The notes under the pieces are model-generated. The model was not told the DNA's origin. It did no database searches and saw only the letters and a list, made by a program, of their open reading frames with translations. From positions 24,496,768-24,560,767 of the forward strand of contig NC_071355.1 in assembly GCF_943734655.1 (NCBI RefSeq): DNA of 64,000 nucleotides. Direction: 5' to 3'. Made by a program: the position numbers and the translations under genes. The stretch comes from Sabethes cyaneus (taxonomy: Eukaryota; Arthropoda; Insecta; Diptera; Culicidae). The first letter of the stretch is position 1; every line of letters starts with the position of its first letter. Positions 43,376-55,235 of the stretch are shown here, in pieces.

Positions 43376-45696
43376 TTCGCACCACACCGCGGCTCTCAAG
43401 TGTTACTTCGAATTTTTAGTGTAAAACCATACAAATGTAAAAACCTTACGGTATAAAACCTTACAAGTAAAAGCTACTCCGTAACATGCATAACAGAGGG
43501 TGCACTGTGCCGGCAAAAAGTGTAGGACGATGGTTATTAAAGGATTTTCTTCTATGTGTCATGTCAGTTCGTCAGTGATAGTATCTTTGGAATTTCATTG
43601 TAGTTTCATTGGAAGTGTAGTGAAAAGAAGATGTAATGTAGATGTAGATGTAAAAACTATTGAAAATCGAACAGAATTTCGATAAATTTTCAAGTATCAA
43701 ATCTCTAGTTCCAAATTCTTAGTTACAAATCTCAGGTAGCATTCCAAGTTGAAAGTCTGGAACTTGGAATGAAAATCCAAGGTTCCATTTTATAAAAAAG
43801 CAATGAACGAAAACTATTAACAAGAAAAGTAAAAAGTAAGAACAACTTTAAAAGTCGAAAGCATCCAGGTAAGGTTAATAAAAATTACGACTTACCGATC
43901 ATCGGAAAACGCTAATTGAGAAACACAAAGTTTCATGTTTCATGAGGTTCATAAAAAACCCACAAGGAACAATTTCGGTAGAGCTGTATCATTAAGTAAT
44001 GACTTCCACTGAAAGCGACCGAAACAATAGTGGTGCGAACAATAATGGCAATATCCGTTTCATCCTGATGAAGCGACAGCGCACATGTTGGCTTTCCAAG
44101 CTGCGGCTGATCCCTGTTGTGTATAGTTGCCCAGTTGACCGGTTGTCAGATCCGCCCGGACAACAAAACCCGTAATTATTAAAATGCAAAAGGTTCATTG
44201 CGTAATTATTATAAAATTAATTCATTCGTAGACAGGATGCATGTATGACATCGGCTTTCTGGCTTTATTCTTCGGACGGTGCGCTGTCGCCGGTGGGATT
44301 TATGGTAGTAAAACAACTATTATCCGTAGTCGGTATTTAACTGCAAGTTAAGATCATTAAAGTCGTTGCGATATATTCCGTGGAAAGGACAAAACCGATA
44401 ATTTCGTTCACAAAATATAACAATAATTTTTTAAAAATTAAAAATTAATTTTTTTGTGAAACTAACTTCCATTTAAAGCGAACTGTAAAGTCAGGTCTGT
44501 CTGAAAACGATCTGTCAATTTAAAAATTCTATTATATTCGCAGCACGCTGTCGTCATTAATTATCAATCTTCATCTAGCACACCCAATCCTGTGGCTGGC
44601 ACATGCCATAATGCATGCAAGCATAATTATCAGCCCGTTATAAAACAATTCAGTCTCGTTAAACAATGATGTCCAACGTAGTGCCCACCGAACGAACCGT
44701 CAATGGACTCAGGCAAAGGTAGTCCCCAGCATTGTGAGTGGACAGTTACCAAATTTCAATGGGTTTCCAAAAGTAGCAAGTGGCATGCACGCGTGTGACG
44801 ACTACCCAAATGCAGATGGGAATTCCTTCGCAGGACAGGACACACACCAGCCGGTAGTGCCACAGGCCACGTATGGGAGCGTGCTCGTGCTCGTGGTTCT
44901 CTACCCTCTGGGCGTGTCCCAGGTGACGCATAATACGATTTAAATATGGGCCGGTACGTTACGAATATGAGCCAGTGCTCATGAATAACAATTTTTCATC
45001 TCACACTGGGAGTAAGTCACGCGAAACGGCAACGATTTGGAACAATTCAATTATATGTTACTGCAGGAAGCAAACTTGAAAGGCGGAAAAAGTGCTCCAC
45101 ATTTTTTTGGGATTGATCCAACACTGCAGCCGTTTGGAGTGGATCGAATTTTCAAACAACAAAAACAAGCACTTGAATCGAAAAATTCACACAGTAACGC
45201 AGAACCAAATTGAGTTTTTATTCTAATATCTTAAATTTCGCTCAGGAAATTTCCTCCAACATGGAGCGTGTACCCCGTATGGTGTCGGTCGGTGTGAGTA
45301 AATTGCCTCACATTAATCATTCTGCGAGGTGGAAATGCGAGGTGAAAATTGCCCTTCATGCTCTAGCCTGGTACCTAATGGTATTGAACAATGTGTGGCA
45401 GTGGCGTAAAAAGAATTTCCGTTGTAATCGTTCGAAGGCGAGGCCGCCGCTGGATCGAGATCCATTTCGAGGCGGGTTAACAAGCAGGATGCCTTTTGTC
45501 GAAAGAACCTACGCCTCACGCATTATAATGAGGAGTTCAGAATTTTCTAGTAAAGACGCTATTTAAAGGGTGTTACGATCAAAATTTGATTTAATGGTAC
45601 ATTTAAATAACCTAAACAACTTTGTTTTGTTGTAGTGTTCTTATCGAGTGACAGTTCTGTTTTGATTATAACAATTGTTTTTCAGTTATTAAAAAG
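43376..45696. other. Unique-looking DNA, no gene recognised
   Basis: ORFs at 43992-44198 minus, 44734-44943 plus and 45210-45566 plus have no domain I recognise. There is no convincing exon structure on either strand. It may be ordinary intron or intergenic sequence of the dpr locus. Confidence 0.4.
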
Positions 45697-47220
45697 GCGT
45701 CTAGAAGCCTGGATTGGACGAAAATCGAAAGCCGGAAGCCGCAACGAAGACAAAAACAGTGGCCAGCAGGTACAGGTACAGAGAGACTAGAGCTGCGGAA
45801 AAAGGAATCCATCGTCTAAAGAAACGCGAGTACGAGGAGCACGTGCTCGCCGGCTCAGAGGAGCGATACGCCAGCAACGACACACGGAGTTTCTATAAAA
45901 CGGTGAGATGCAGGAATTTTGCCATGCCTGTGATGTGCAATGATAGTGCTGGCTTACCGACAAAACGGCGGTAGCAGCCAGGTGGAAGGAGCACTTCTAG
46001 ACACTGTTGAATGGAGAGGTAAATGCGGAGATCAGCAGGGTCAGGATAGGAATTGTAAGCGATGGTCAAGCTGTGGAGCCACCAACACAGGAGGAGGTTA
46101 AAAAGGCAATCAGTGAGCTGAAAAACGGTAAGGCCGCTGGGAAGGACGGTGTCCCGGCTGAACTTCTAAAAGCGGGGAGCGAGCGGCTGTACGAAGCAAT
46201 CCACCGGATTTTTGTCAGGTTCTGGGACGAAGAACAAATGCCGGAGGAGTGGTTGAATGGCCTCATTTGCCCAATTTTCAAAAAGGTACATCGACTGGAG
46301 TGTAAAAACTATCGAGGAGTTACATTGCTCAATTCTGCCTACAAGGTGCTATCCTGTATCTTGTTTTGCAAACTGAGACCGTTAGTGGAGTCCTTCGTCG
46401 GCGATTACCAAGCTGGTTTTCGTGAGGGTCGCTCCCCAACGGATCAGATGTTTACCCTGCGTCAGTTGCTAGACAAGTTCCGGGAGCACAACTTGCAGAC
46501 ACACCATCTGTTTGTGGACTTTAAAGCGGCGTACGATTCAGTTAAACGAAATGAGCTGTGACCGATGAAACTAGTTACGTTGATTCGTGCGACGCTAGAC
46601 GGATCCAAATCATGCGTTAAAATAGCGGGTGAGACCTCAGCTGCTTTCGTGACGTTGGATGGACTGAAGTAAGGGGATGCACTCTCTAACCTGCTATTCA
46701 ACATTGCCTTGGAAGGTGCATTACGAAGGATAAACGTGGAAAGAAATGGAACTATCATCACGAAATCTCACATGCTTCTTGGTTTTGCGGATGATGTAGA
46801 TATCATCGGAATCAACGGTAGAGCAGTGGAAGAGGCCTTCAGGCCCTTTAAAAGGGAAGCGGCGAAATTGGAACTCACCATTAACACCGCCAAAACGAAG
46901 TACATGGTTGCTGGTAGGGAACGTGGGAGCCCAAGTAGTGTTGGTGCCGAGGTGGAGTTAGATGGAGAACGATATGAAGTAGTTGAGGAATTTATATACC
47001 TTGGTACACTCGTGACATATGACAACGATGTAAGTCGCGAAGTGAAACGACGAGTTGCAGCCGCGAATCGGGCTTTCTATGGATTACGTAGCCAGCTGAA
47101 GTCCCGTAGTTTGCAAATTCGCACAAAACGGGCGCTCTACAGAACACTAATCCTCCCGGTGGCCCTTTACGGACACGAATCATGGACGCTAAAGGAAGCT
47201 GATCGACAAGTCCTTGGGGT
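45697..47220 (+). pseudogene. RTE-like LINE ORF2, 5' part of split copy
   Basis: Begins within ORF2 (5'-truncated). In order there is a basic region with IHRLKKREYEEHVLAGSEER (45810-45870) and FYKTVRC; RT fingers with KNGKAAGKDGVPAELLKAG (46123-46180); CKNYRGVTLLNSAYKVLSCI; FKAAYDSVKRNEL (46521-46560), the first catalytic aspartate box; and GFADDVDIIG (46780-46809), the catalytic FADD box; then thumb and connection. A small deletion plus a TGA at 46559-46561, a TAA near 46669 and frameshifts near 45975 show that it is inactive. The reading frame stops at 47220 inside RQVLGV, where a hAT-type element is inserted. RTE is my best family assignment. Confidence 0.88.
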
Positions 47221-47445
47221 TAGTGATGTCCGATTTTGCCAGTTGATCGATGAGTTAATAATCGATTACTTTTTGGGCGACCAATAATCGACATCGATTA
47301 ATCGGCGCTATATAATCGATTAGTCGAAATAATCGATTAGTTATAACCTTTACGTCCCGATACCAAAAATAAGGATACTTGCAGTTAAACCTTCGGCTCT
47401 ATCTGTTGTCATCTCCCATATATTTGATGCGTAACCGACATAACT

Positions 47446-48325
47446 GGCACTGCCCAAGCAACCAAAACTTCGAATATTACTTGACACGCGAACTCGAAAG
47501 TTCACAATTAGTTCAAACTCAGTTCCGTGGAACTTTCTTGCTGATTAGTAGTGTATATCAAGAATACGTGGAACTAAATGCTTTAATGTGTTGTGAGTAC
47601 TTCATAGATACTTCAAAGCTATTAGGATGCTACATGAAGTTCTGAAGTAACTTTAGTTGCTAACAAGTTCTGCCTTCTGCGTGCTGCTTTCTTGTTTCAA
47701 TTTCAGGTGATCAAACCAGCAGAACCTAAAACTATTTGAGATTAATTATTTTTATTTTACTCGAATAAATTTAATCCTCGCACATTTCTAATTACAAATA
47801 TAAATTAGAATGCAATACTCTTCATTATTGTGTTGTGTTGTGTATCATAGCTGTCGGTATCTTACTACTAGTTAATTGCCTGGCTCCAAACTTTATATTC
47901 TATAATTAACTCGCGCTGCATAAAGCTGCTGCAAGTTCTAAAACGAACTTTTACTTAAGAACAAACTCATTGGCAAAATTCACATCGCTTGTATACGACA
48001 AAGGTGACGCAGTGGATTGGGATAGGTTTACAACGCGGAACACCCGGGTTCAAACACAATAGCAAGCAATTGCGACGAATATAGAAGTTAGGTATAACTA
48101 TAAAAATAGAACATAGAAGTGCTGCTAAATTTTAGTTTTTTCTTAATTTTTGACAGTTTATTTCGAAGCTGCTTAGCGCTCTATGCTGCAAACTCAAGTC
48201 AGCTTGAAAGTTCGGTTAATTACTTAAAAGTAACGCTGCTTAGCAAGTTATAGATTAATATACATAAAGCTGTTTAACCCTCGTTAGACACCATTATTCG
48301 AACTCTTGGTTGCTTGGGTGGCACC
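47446..48325. mobile_element. Nested TIR element with CCCAAGCAACC ends
   Basis: The left end has GCCCAAGCAACCAAAACTTC then GAATAT. The right end, inverted, has ACCCAAGCAACCAAGAGTTC then GAATAAT. The arms pair over about 30 bp with a few differences. The exact outer boundary and target duplication are unclear. The 88-residue ORF at 47379-47645 crosses its left edge and has no known domain. Confidence 0.6.
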
Positions 48326-48647
48326 CGAAAAATGGCCTGTTCGCCCCAAGGCAATGTTAAATCGGGTAACAAAACTTGTTGATGGCTGTACCAAATGATG
48401 GCAGTTTAAGATAATTTATGCAGTTTAGTACAATTTGCTGAATATTCTTGCGGTTTTGTAATATATTATACATCATATAATATTTTTCTGTTGAATGAGT
48501 GAAAATACGACAACAGTTTATCAAAGTTTTGGTGAAAGCGGAATGAAACTAGATGTTCATTATGCTGAAATTCTAGCGTGCCACACGGTTGGTAAATAGC
48601 AGGTTTTTTCTTGAGCTGTTTTCTTTTCGGCTGGATACCGGGCTTAA

Positions 48648-48830
48648 GACTTGACCCCTATTTATCGACAGACTTCACATCAGTATTATTAGAGGGCTAT
48701 TAGGACAATTACGAAGCTAGTGCAACAACTCTACTGATTCTATCTAGCAGCCGCCTAGCCGAGATTTGAACATACGAATACGACGACCAGTTTGTTAGAT
48801 CAGCATCGTACCTCGAAACCAACTAACTGG
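48648..48830 (-). mobile_element. tRNA-derived SINE, copy 3
   Basis: Minus-strand copy. The head with GGTTTCGAGGTACGATGCTG (inverse of about 48807-48826) and box-B-like ATGTTCAAATCTCGGC is followed by a diverged body and GAAGTCTGTCGATAA. It has more substitutions than the copy at 62184, so it is older. It is nested in the hAT-type element. Confidence 0.7.
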
Positions 48831-48934
48831 CTAATCGCGTATGGTTAATTTAGTAGCTAAGCACCAGCCACTGTGATAAATTAAACACAGAGAACAGACT
48901 ACCAGGTAATTAACAAAAAGTGTATAAAAGGTTT

Positions 48935-49953
48935 TGACGTAGGACTACGTCTTACGGCAAGTTTTGAGATAGGGTGTCATTCCAAAAAATCGAAAAATGC
49001 GAGCGTAACGAAAAATGAAAGGTTTTGAGCGCTAATAGCTCAGCGGGTTTCCTATCGATTTTCAATATTCTTACACCAATCGATTGGAAAATCTTCTAAG
49101 AATTGACCCAAATGAAGAAAAGTATGGATTCTTGATGGTGAACTATTGAAAAATTGAAAATAATGAACCTATGTTTTACCAGAATTCTCGCTTCGTGATT
49201 GGTTGGAAGATTCTATACGATGATCTAAACCCTATACCAATTCGATATCTGTGCTTGGGAAGTAAGCCAAAACAAGTGACCAAGTTCCCTCATTTCAACA
49301 AGATTTCTTAACACCGCGGTTAAACCTAGACCATTTTGATGTCCTTGCTTGGGAAGTACACCAGAGAGAGTAACAAAGCCCCCTCGTGCCAACAGATTTC
49401 TTACGAACGCGATTAAACCTAGTCCAATTTGATGTCTGTGTTAGGGAAGTGTTCCAGAAAAAATGACATAAGCTCGTTGTACCAACAGATCGCAAATTCT
49501 TGATTGCGAGACGATTAAACCTCGGCGAACTTAATATCTGTGTTTGAAAAATGTGCTACAACTGTAGTGTTCGGTTATAATATGACTCTGTATGAATACG
49601 CATGCTTGCCGTTTCATTAGAAGAGTAATGAAAAGATGTGCTGTTGATAAAATAGGATTGAATTCATAAAATCCCTTCAACGTGGGAAACCGTGGGTAAT
49701 AAAAACAATCTTTAATTTCTGTAAGGTAGCAGGAAAGCAATAGTTTGTGTTCTTGATTTTGTTAATTTGTTTTCAAATGCACAATCTTTTGAGAATTGAA
49801 CGTATGCAATGTTACTATTTTGATAAATGTTACATACAACGCATGTAGCATGTATATATGTTGCATATAGCATGTATACATGAAGAATCGAATGATTACA
49901 AGCATGAATACATGCTATTATCACTACAAAGAGACTTACGTAGTCCTGCGTCA
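48935..49953. mobile_element. TIR element with TGACGTAGGACTACGT ends, third copy
   Basis: The left end TGACGTAGGACTACGTCTT and inverted right end TGACGCAGGACTACGTAAG match at 15 of the first 16 positions. The end motif is the same as in 29037-30365 and 33472-34807, but the interior differs and includes the tandem block at 49228-49560. Confidence 0.6.
49228..49560. repeat. ~94-bp tandem repeat, 3.5 units
   Basis: The phrase GATGTCTGTGCTTGGGAAGT or its variants recurs at about 49252, 49346, 49439 and 49540. Each unit includes CCAATTTGATGTC and TTAAACC. A single related unit occurs in the duplicated B segments (about 31995-32080 and 38250-38340). Confidence 0.8.
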
Positions 49954-50406
49954 CCTATATATGCGGTCGTGTCTTGTACACAACTCCTCTGATTTTTTAT
50001 GTAATCTACGAGTAATCCTTCAATAGAGCACCCCTCGAGCAGTATGTGGAAAACTAAATCTTGATGTAGCTGCCGTCGCTGCTATGTAACTCCAGCACAA
50101 AGAAATATTGATAAAGGTACATGGATTTTTTTGATGCGTTTGGCAGATTATTTCTGGAGATCGCTACAGACAGATTTTACACACAAAAAATCGATTACTT
50201 CCTTCGAGCCTGTTAATCTGTTCTCTGTGAATTAAATTTTTTAGAAATTGTTAAATAATAAAATTTAAAAAAATCCGGCATAATCGATCGACCAGGTAAT
50301 CGATTATCTAATAATCGGAACATAAAGCAATCGATTAAAAATTAATCGATTATTTCAACAGATAATCGATTAGTTCGATTAATCGAGAAGTAATAAGACA
50401 TCACTA

Positions 50407-50800
50407 CTTGGGGTTTTTGTGCGTAAAATTCTGCGATCTATACCTGGTGGCAAAATGGAAAATGGAGTGTGGCACAGACGCATGAATCACGAGCTGTACC
50501 AAGTATACAAATATGCTGATATAGTGAAGGTAGTGCAATGTGGCAGGCTGCGGTGGGCTGGACACGTGGCCAGAATGCCCCAAGAAAGAGTAGCCAAAAC
50601 TATTTTCAGCAGAGAACCAGGAAGAGGCCGTAGACTCCGAGGCAGGCCCCGTACCCGGTGGGTATGTGCTGTCGAACACGATGCACGTTCAACTGGTGTT
50701 CGTGGGGATTGGAAAACGACAGCCCAGGACCGACGGTACTGGAGGACCATAATTCGTAAAATTCTGTCTGAAGATTGCTTCTGTCGTTCTAAGGTTTCTA
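50407..50800 (+). pseudogene. RTE-like LINE ORF2, 3' part of split copy
   Basis: Resumes the frame broken at 47220: VFVRKILRSIPGGKMENGVW, then GRLRWAGHVARMPQERVAKT (50542-50601), then RRLRGRPRTRW and GDWKTTAQDRRYWRTIIRKI. The GRLRWAGHVARMP motif is characteristic of the C terminus of this LINE group. The ORF runs on to 50934, but the last part appears to be foreign sequence. Confidence 0.88.
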
Positions 50801-50819
50801 ATAATCTCGTATCGGTTTC

Positions 50820-50935
50820 CACAGCCCGCAGCCGCTTCAACCGTTTGCGCTCGACTGTATCATATGCTGCCCTGAAACACGAATATATGATGCGTGAGCA
50901 CGTTGTACTACTGACATTTCTGGAGGACTTGTAAC
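50820..50935 (-). pseudogene. Antisense RTE-like fragment
   Basis: The minus strand reads FRAAYDTVERKRLKRL near 50885-50825. This matches the conserved first-aspartate box of the LINE type at 19687-20590 (FRAAHTVEHEQL). It abuts the plus-strand LINE tail, suggesting two insertions or an internal rearrangement. It is short, so the call is tentative. Confidence 0.45.
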
Positions 50936-53900
50936 AGTGTGAAAATTTAATCCGCAATCCGACAGTTTGGCAACATTATTGTGCATGGTATGTATTACAT
51001 TTAGTAAATACATAATTTCTTTTATTTTCGGTAACGAAACATCCTACAGAGTATACTAAAGCAAGGCAAAAACTCCAGCCCGCGGAGCCCTTTATAATAG
51101 AGCTCAAATGATGTCCCTGAAGCTGGAAGGGGAAAGTTAGCAGAACATTAGTTGCAATGAATTTAATGCTTCATTGTTTTATAAGAAATAACAAAGTTAG
51201 CAGCCCAATGTCCGGAAATGGTACTTCCGATACAGACAGAGCTAGTTGAGTATGAATATATGTTTCTTTCTTCCTTGTTGGGTACATTCTCCATTGCGAC
51301 TATTTATTTGATCTATTGTGGCGGGCAAAATTTTTCATAGAAAATGACTTTCTAGATTAGCATAATATTATTAAATTCGCTAAAAAATTCATTAAAATTG
51401 TGGTTTGAATATTGATTAACATCAATTGAGCATCTTACGTTCAACTTACGTTCTACTAACTTTGCACTATTCAAATGGTTAGTATTTGAAAATCATTTGC
51501 GAGTGTCATCATATGTCATATTCAAACAATAAACCTGATTTTTGAATTGACGTGCGATTTTGGCTCATGTGAGAAACTCGAACGGTGCTCAAACCAAAAA
51601 TTAAAAAGAGGATTGAAATTTGATAAAACCAAATTTCACCAAGAAGAAGAATGATTTTGAAGTTTGGAAATCTGACATATTCTACGCGTAGCGGAAAACT
51701 GATCATTACCGAACATATCATAGGCCATTATCGGAAAATTTTCTGTTACGTAAAGAGAGAGTGCTAGGTTTGCTGTTTTCCCAAACAACCTCCTAGTAAC
51801 GGATTCGTGGTGAGGCGTAGAGTGCATTGGATATTCGGAGGAAACACTCCCTCTAATGGTGGGGTCTGCTGGTTGGGAGTTTCGTTCGAACATGTTTCTT
51901 CAACGAAGCCGCATCGCACCACATCAAGACAAAGCTTTTGAATATACAACAACACAACAAGCATCGATGGAAAGTGCGCATATGATACGGCAGTTTTCTG
52001 TCTGCTATTGATGGTAGCAGCAGACGTACGAATCCACCGAACCGTTGCTGCTGGCCGTCGAAAAATGATACGATCCTGAAACCATCAATCAGAACAAGGG
52101 AACCCGCTTTGCCGCTCTGCTGGAAGAATAATAAACCCTGCCCTGCGGACGAAATTCATTTTCCACGTAACGCTCATATTTTACGACTTCATACGGTTCA
52201 TCATTTCGGTGCTTTCTCTCTATTGGGAATGACTTTACGCGAGCCTTGGAAAGCTTTCAGCCTTTGTTACATAATTCATTTCATTGGCACTTTGCACTGG
52301 CAGCTGCCTGGCCTGACCTGGCAGCCCAGCGTAACCGAACGCTCGCTCCGGTGCGGTTGGCGGATGATGGCTCTTTGCCTCGCTCTGTCTCTTTTTCTGA
52401 TGTGATGAACAGGCAAAAGCAGGCAGAGTGCCCCAAAGGCTGCCTGGCTGTGCTTGCCTGCCAGCTAGCTGGAACCTGGAAACTGGGTGAAATTGTGCGA
52501 AGTTTGTTCCAAGATGATTGGCTCGTAATGCTACTTAATTTACTATAATTGCTTCTGTGAGCCAACGTGATTTTACGATTCTGCGAATCGATGGGAAATG
52601 GGAAGAATGTTCCGTTCGGATATTATCATTTTATTGGGAAAAAGTTATTTAATTCGGTGCAGATTCTGCTGTGTCATACTAGAAATGAAATTTCATTATG
52701 CAAAAAATGTCAAGGTTTTCAAATTGACGGAAAATTGGCAAAACTCATAAAGACAATCTACTGAAATGGTGTATTCCTCCCAATTGGCATTGGCATTGGC
52801 GGTCGGTGCCAAGCGAAAGAGCGTAAATAATCCTAGCCGAATTATTATTATTAAAAGTGGCCGTCTATTTTGGCCCCCGAAAAGAAAGCGTGACGATGCT
52901 CGTTTGCTTACCGCTGAGTAAATAGCGACATGATATCAGCCAAACAGCAGCAACGGCAAAGTACCCATTTCAAATTCTCGGTCTTCATCGTGGTTGATTT
53001 CAGTGCTGCTCCTGCTTGCTGGTGGCCGGGCGTCGCGCGCGCCGGGAGACAAGAACCGAAAATCCGTTTATTTACTCACGCGATTGCCATTAAAATCAGT
53101 TGCGGGTTTAATGGTTTGTACGAAAAGAGCTTCCCGCCTTGTGCCTGCCAGGCGACACTTGCTTGCTCGTTCGTACCACAGTCAAGCAAAGGGTTACAAC
53201 AAGCGTCGGGCTTTCTTTCTGTTCCTGGAGTTCCCCGCTGTTCGATAGCGATTTCCGGCTCGTTTGTTCCATCGCCGAAGCTGCTAAAGCATTGGAAATA
53301 ACTATACCGGGAGAAGATTTGTACAGGTTGCCTGCCACTGCCATCGGCCTTCGCCGCACCGAGAGCCCTGCCTGACGTGTGCCGGTTGAGCCAGAGCTCA
53401 GATTGGGAGGATATCGATTTTCCACACAGCCCGGCAGTAGAGCGAATAAGGCGGGCGCAAATCGACTTATAATGGCTGCTCAAATGGAGGAATCATTTGT
53501 GAACCGATTGGTCTCGGTGGACTATTTTGGGCGGAAATAATTGTTAATGTTCCTGAATTGAGCGCCTCTCGTTGAAGCAGCTGTGGTTTGTTCCGGAAAC
53601 AGATTACATGGAATTGGTTACAATGACGTATAGAGGGATGGAGGGACGGTTAAGTATTAACTTTTCAGCTCAGGAGCTGGAGAGCAATTGAGAAGGAAAC
53701 TTTCGTCACTTTGTAAATAGAGTTGGACAAAAAGAAACTTTTACCGTAGGTTTTCTCAGTGTAAGTTCAGGTTACTGGAAAAATTAGTTTGTCATCGCCT
53801 GAATGTTGGTCGATGAAGGGAATGGACATTTTTTCGAAAGGAGTCATCCGTGCATAAACTGTTTCATTTTAAAATATAATTCCGGTCATCTATTTTCTGT

Positions 53901-55235
53901 CGTACAACATGACTGGAAAACAACATTCCCGAAACAGAATCATAAATTCCCATACTTGGGCATGACATCGGCTTGCTGCCAGTGAAGATTTATCGTCTGC
54001 TTTCTGCCTTCTTGTGTGCTCGCAGGCCCAAAGTATTTGCTAAGTGTTTGTACCGCTTCACAGTGGTTATTTCCCCACACACCGGTAGGTCGGTAGGTAG
54101 CACGGAACGGCTCATGTTTTCTCTTTCGGAAAAATTGTGTCTCGAATTAGCATTGTTTATGTTGCTCTGCAGCAACTGTGGCCAGCCAAGCAACCAGCCG
54201 AACCAGCCACCGTTACCGTCCTCCGTCCTAGCGAGAGAACGAGAATTCTTCTGACCGCCTTGTTTCAGGTTTCAGCGACTTTCGCTGCTGCTCGGGATGG
54301 AACGCGGAGCAAACGGTCTCGTTTCGCTTAATCCTGGCTTCTATCATCTGCACGTACTTTATTTCCATTTCCGGGGCTCGTTCGCGCATCATATTTTAAA
54401 ATTAGCTTTATCTCGTTATTTACGCTGCCGGTTGCCACCTGACCTCTTTGGAGGCTTACCGGTCGAGTGTTGCATCATGAAAGCGTAAATTTCCGGTCTG
54501 CGTTCAAGGGCCATTTTACACTGCTGGTATGGTATCGTATTAATTCATATTTTCGTTTTATTATCTGTTAAACAAGCATGATTTGCAGCTAATGTTCAGT
54601 TTTGTATGCTCAGTTTTGAAGTGTACGGCAACCGGAGGCTTGAATAGCAATGTGTAGTGTTTATATCCTTCCACTTCTATCATAGTTTTATCTCATCTGT
54701 GCAACAAGGAGTGCCAGTAACCAGGTTATCAATAGATTTAAGTAATATTAAAAAAAATACTGCAATTCACATTCCATTATCAATGCCGCCAAAATTAGGT
54801 AAGACCGAAATTTTGAAGTGCTTCGATTTTGTTTAAAACTTGTGCATTTGATTCTTTTCTTTTCGAAATTTTTAGACTTGATCAGTTTTGGCGCTTGAGT
54901 TAGTGTGAGAGTCCCACAAATTATCGTCTTTGCCCACTTTTGAGCAAACAGATATTTTAATCAGCTCATCAGTAAAGGGTATTAAATTGGTAAACCAATT
55001 TTTTTGTTGTAATCATCGACAATATTTATTGATAAAAATTAAAGAAAATTTTCCAATGTTCGAAAACAGACACTGATGAAGTCGTAGGCGAATTACGTAT
55101 TTGTCGCGAATAAAATTAATAGTGGAATTCAATTTAATTTTAATTTCAATATTTGTATTTCGCTAAGACGCTCTAAAAAACTCAAACGACAATTTTTTTC
55201 ATATTTCGTTGATTTGGGTACCGAAGAGACCCCTA
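50936..55235. other. Unique-looking DNA, no gene recognised
   Basis: AT-rich to 51.8 kb, then more GC-balanced from about 51.8 to 54.5 kb, and AT-rich again. Several ORFs of 60-135 codons (for example 52281-52565 minus, 52930-53301 plus, 53076-53483 minus) overlap each other on both strands and carry no known domain. The balanced composition would allow untranslated exons or control regions, but I see no direct evidence. Confidence 0.4.

Larger units (their letters stand above)
48882..50233. mobile_element. Nested element with CACAGAGAACAGA ends, possible TTAA site
   Basis: CACAGAGAACAGA at 48886-48898 pairs exactly with TCTGTTCTCTGTG at 50217-50229. TTAA lies just outside each end (48881-48884 and about 50231-50234). 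TTAA duplication would fit a piggyBac-like group, but the termini are not the classical CCCTAG, so the class is open. It encloses the TGACGTAGGACTACGT element at 48935-49953. Confidence 0.5.
47221..50406. mobile_element. hAT-type element with perfect 8-bp target duplications
   Basis: A 3186-bp element bounded by TAGTGATGTC and its exact inverse GACATCACTA. It is flanked by CTTGGGGT at 47213-47220 and 50407-50414. Taking out the element plus one duplication rejoins the LINE reading frame exactly, which confirms both boundaries. The terminal 120-150 bp at each end hold many ATCGATTA motifs in both orientations, likely transposase binding sites. I find no hAT transposase or BED zinc-finger sequence, so it is non-autonomous. 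The interior is filled with nested repeats (47446-48325, 48648-48830, 48882-50233). Confidence 0.9.

Noticed and set aside
45210..45566. A 118-residue ORF as a host gene
   Set aside because: No recognisable domain or splice context, and an overlapping minus ORF is equally open.
52246..53483. Cluster of ORFs of 80-135 codons as exons of the dpr gene
   Set aside because: None contains Ig-domain motifs or a clear signal peptide with a following donor site; overlapping frames on both strands are open.
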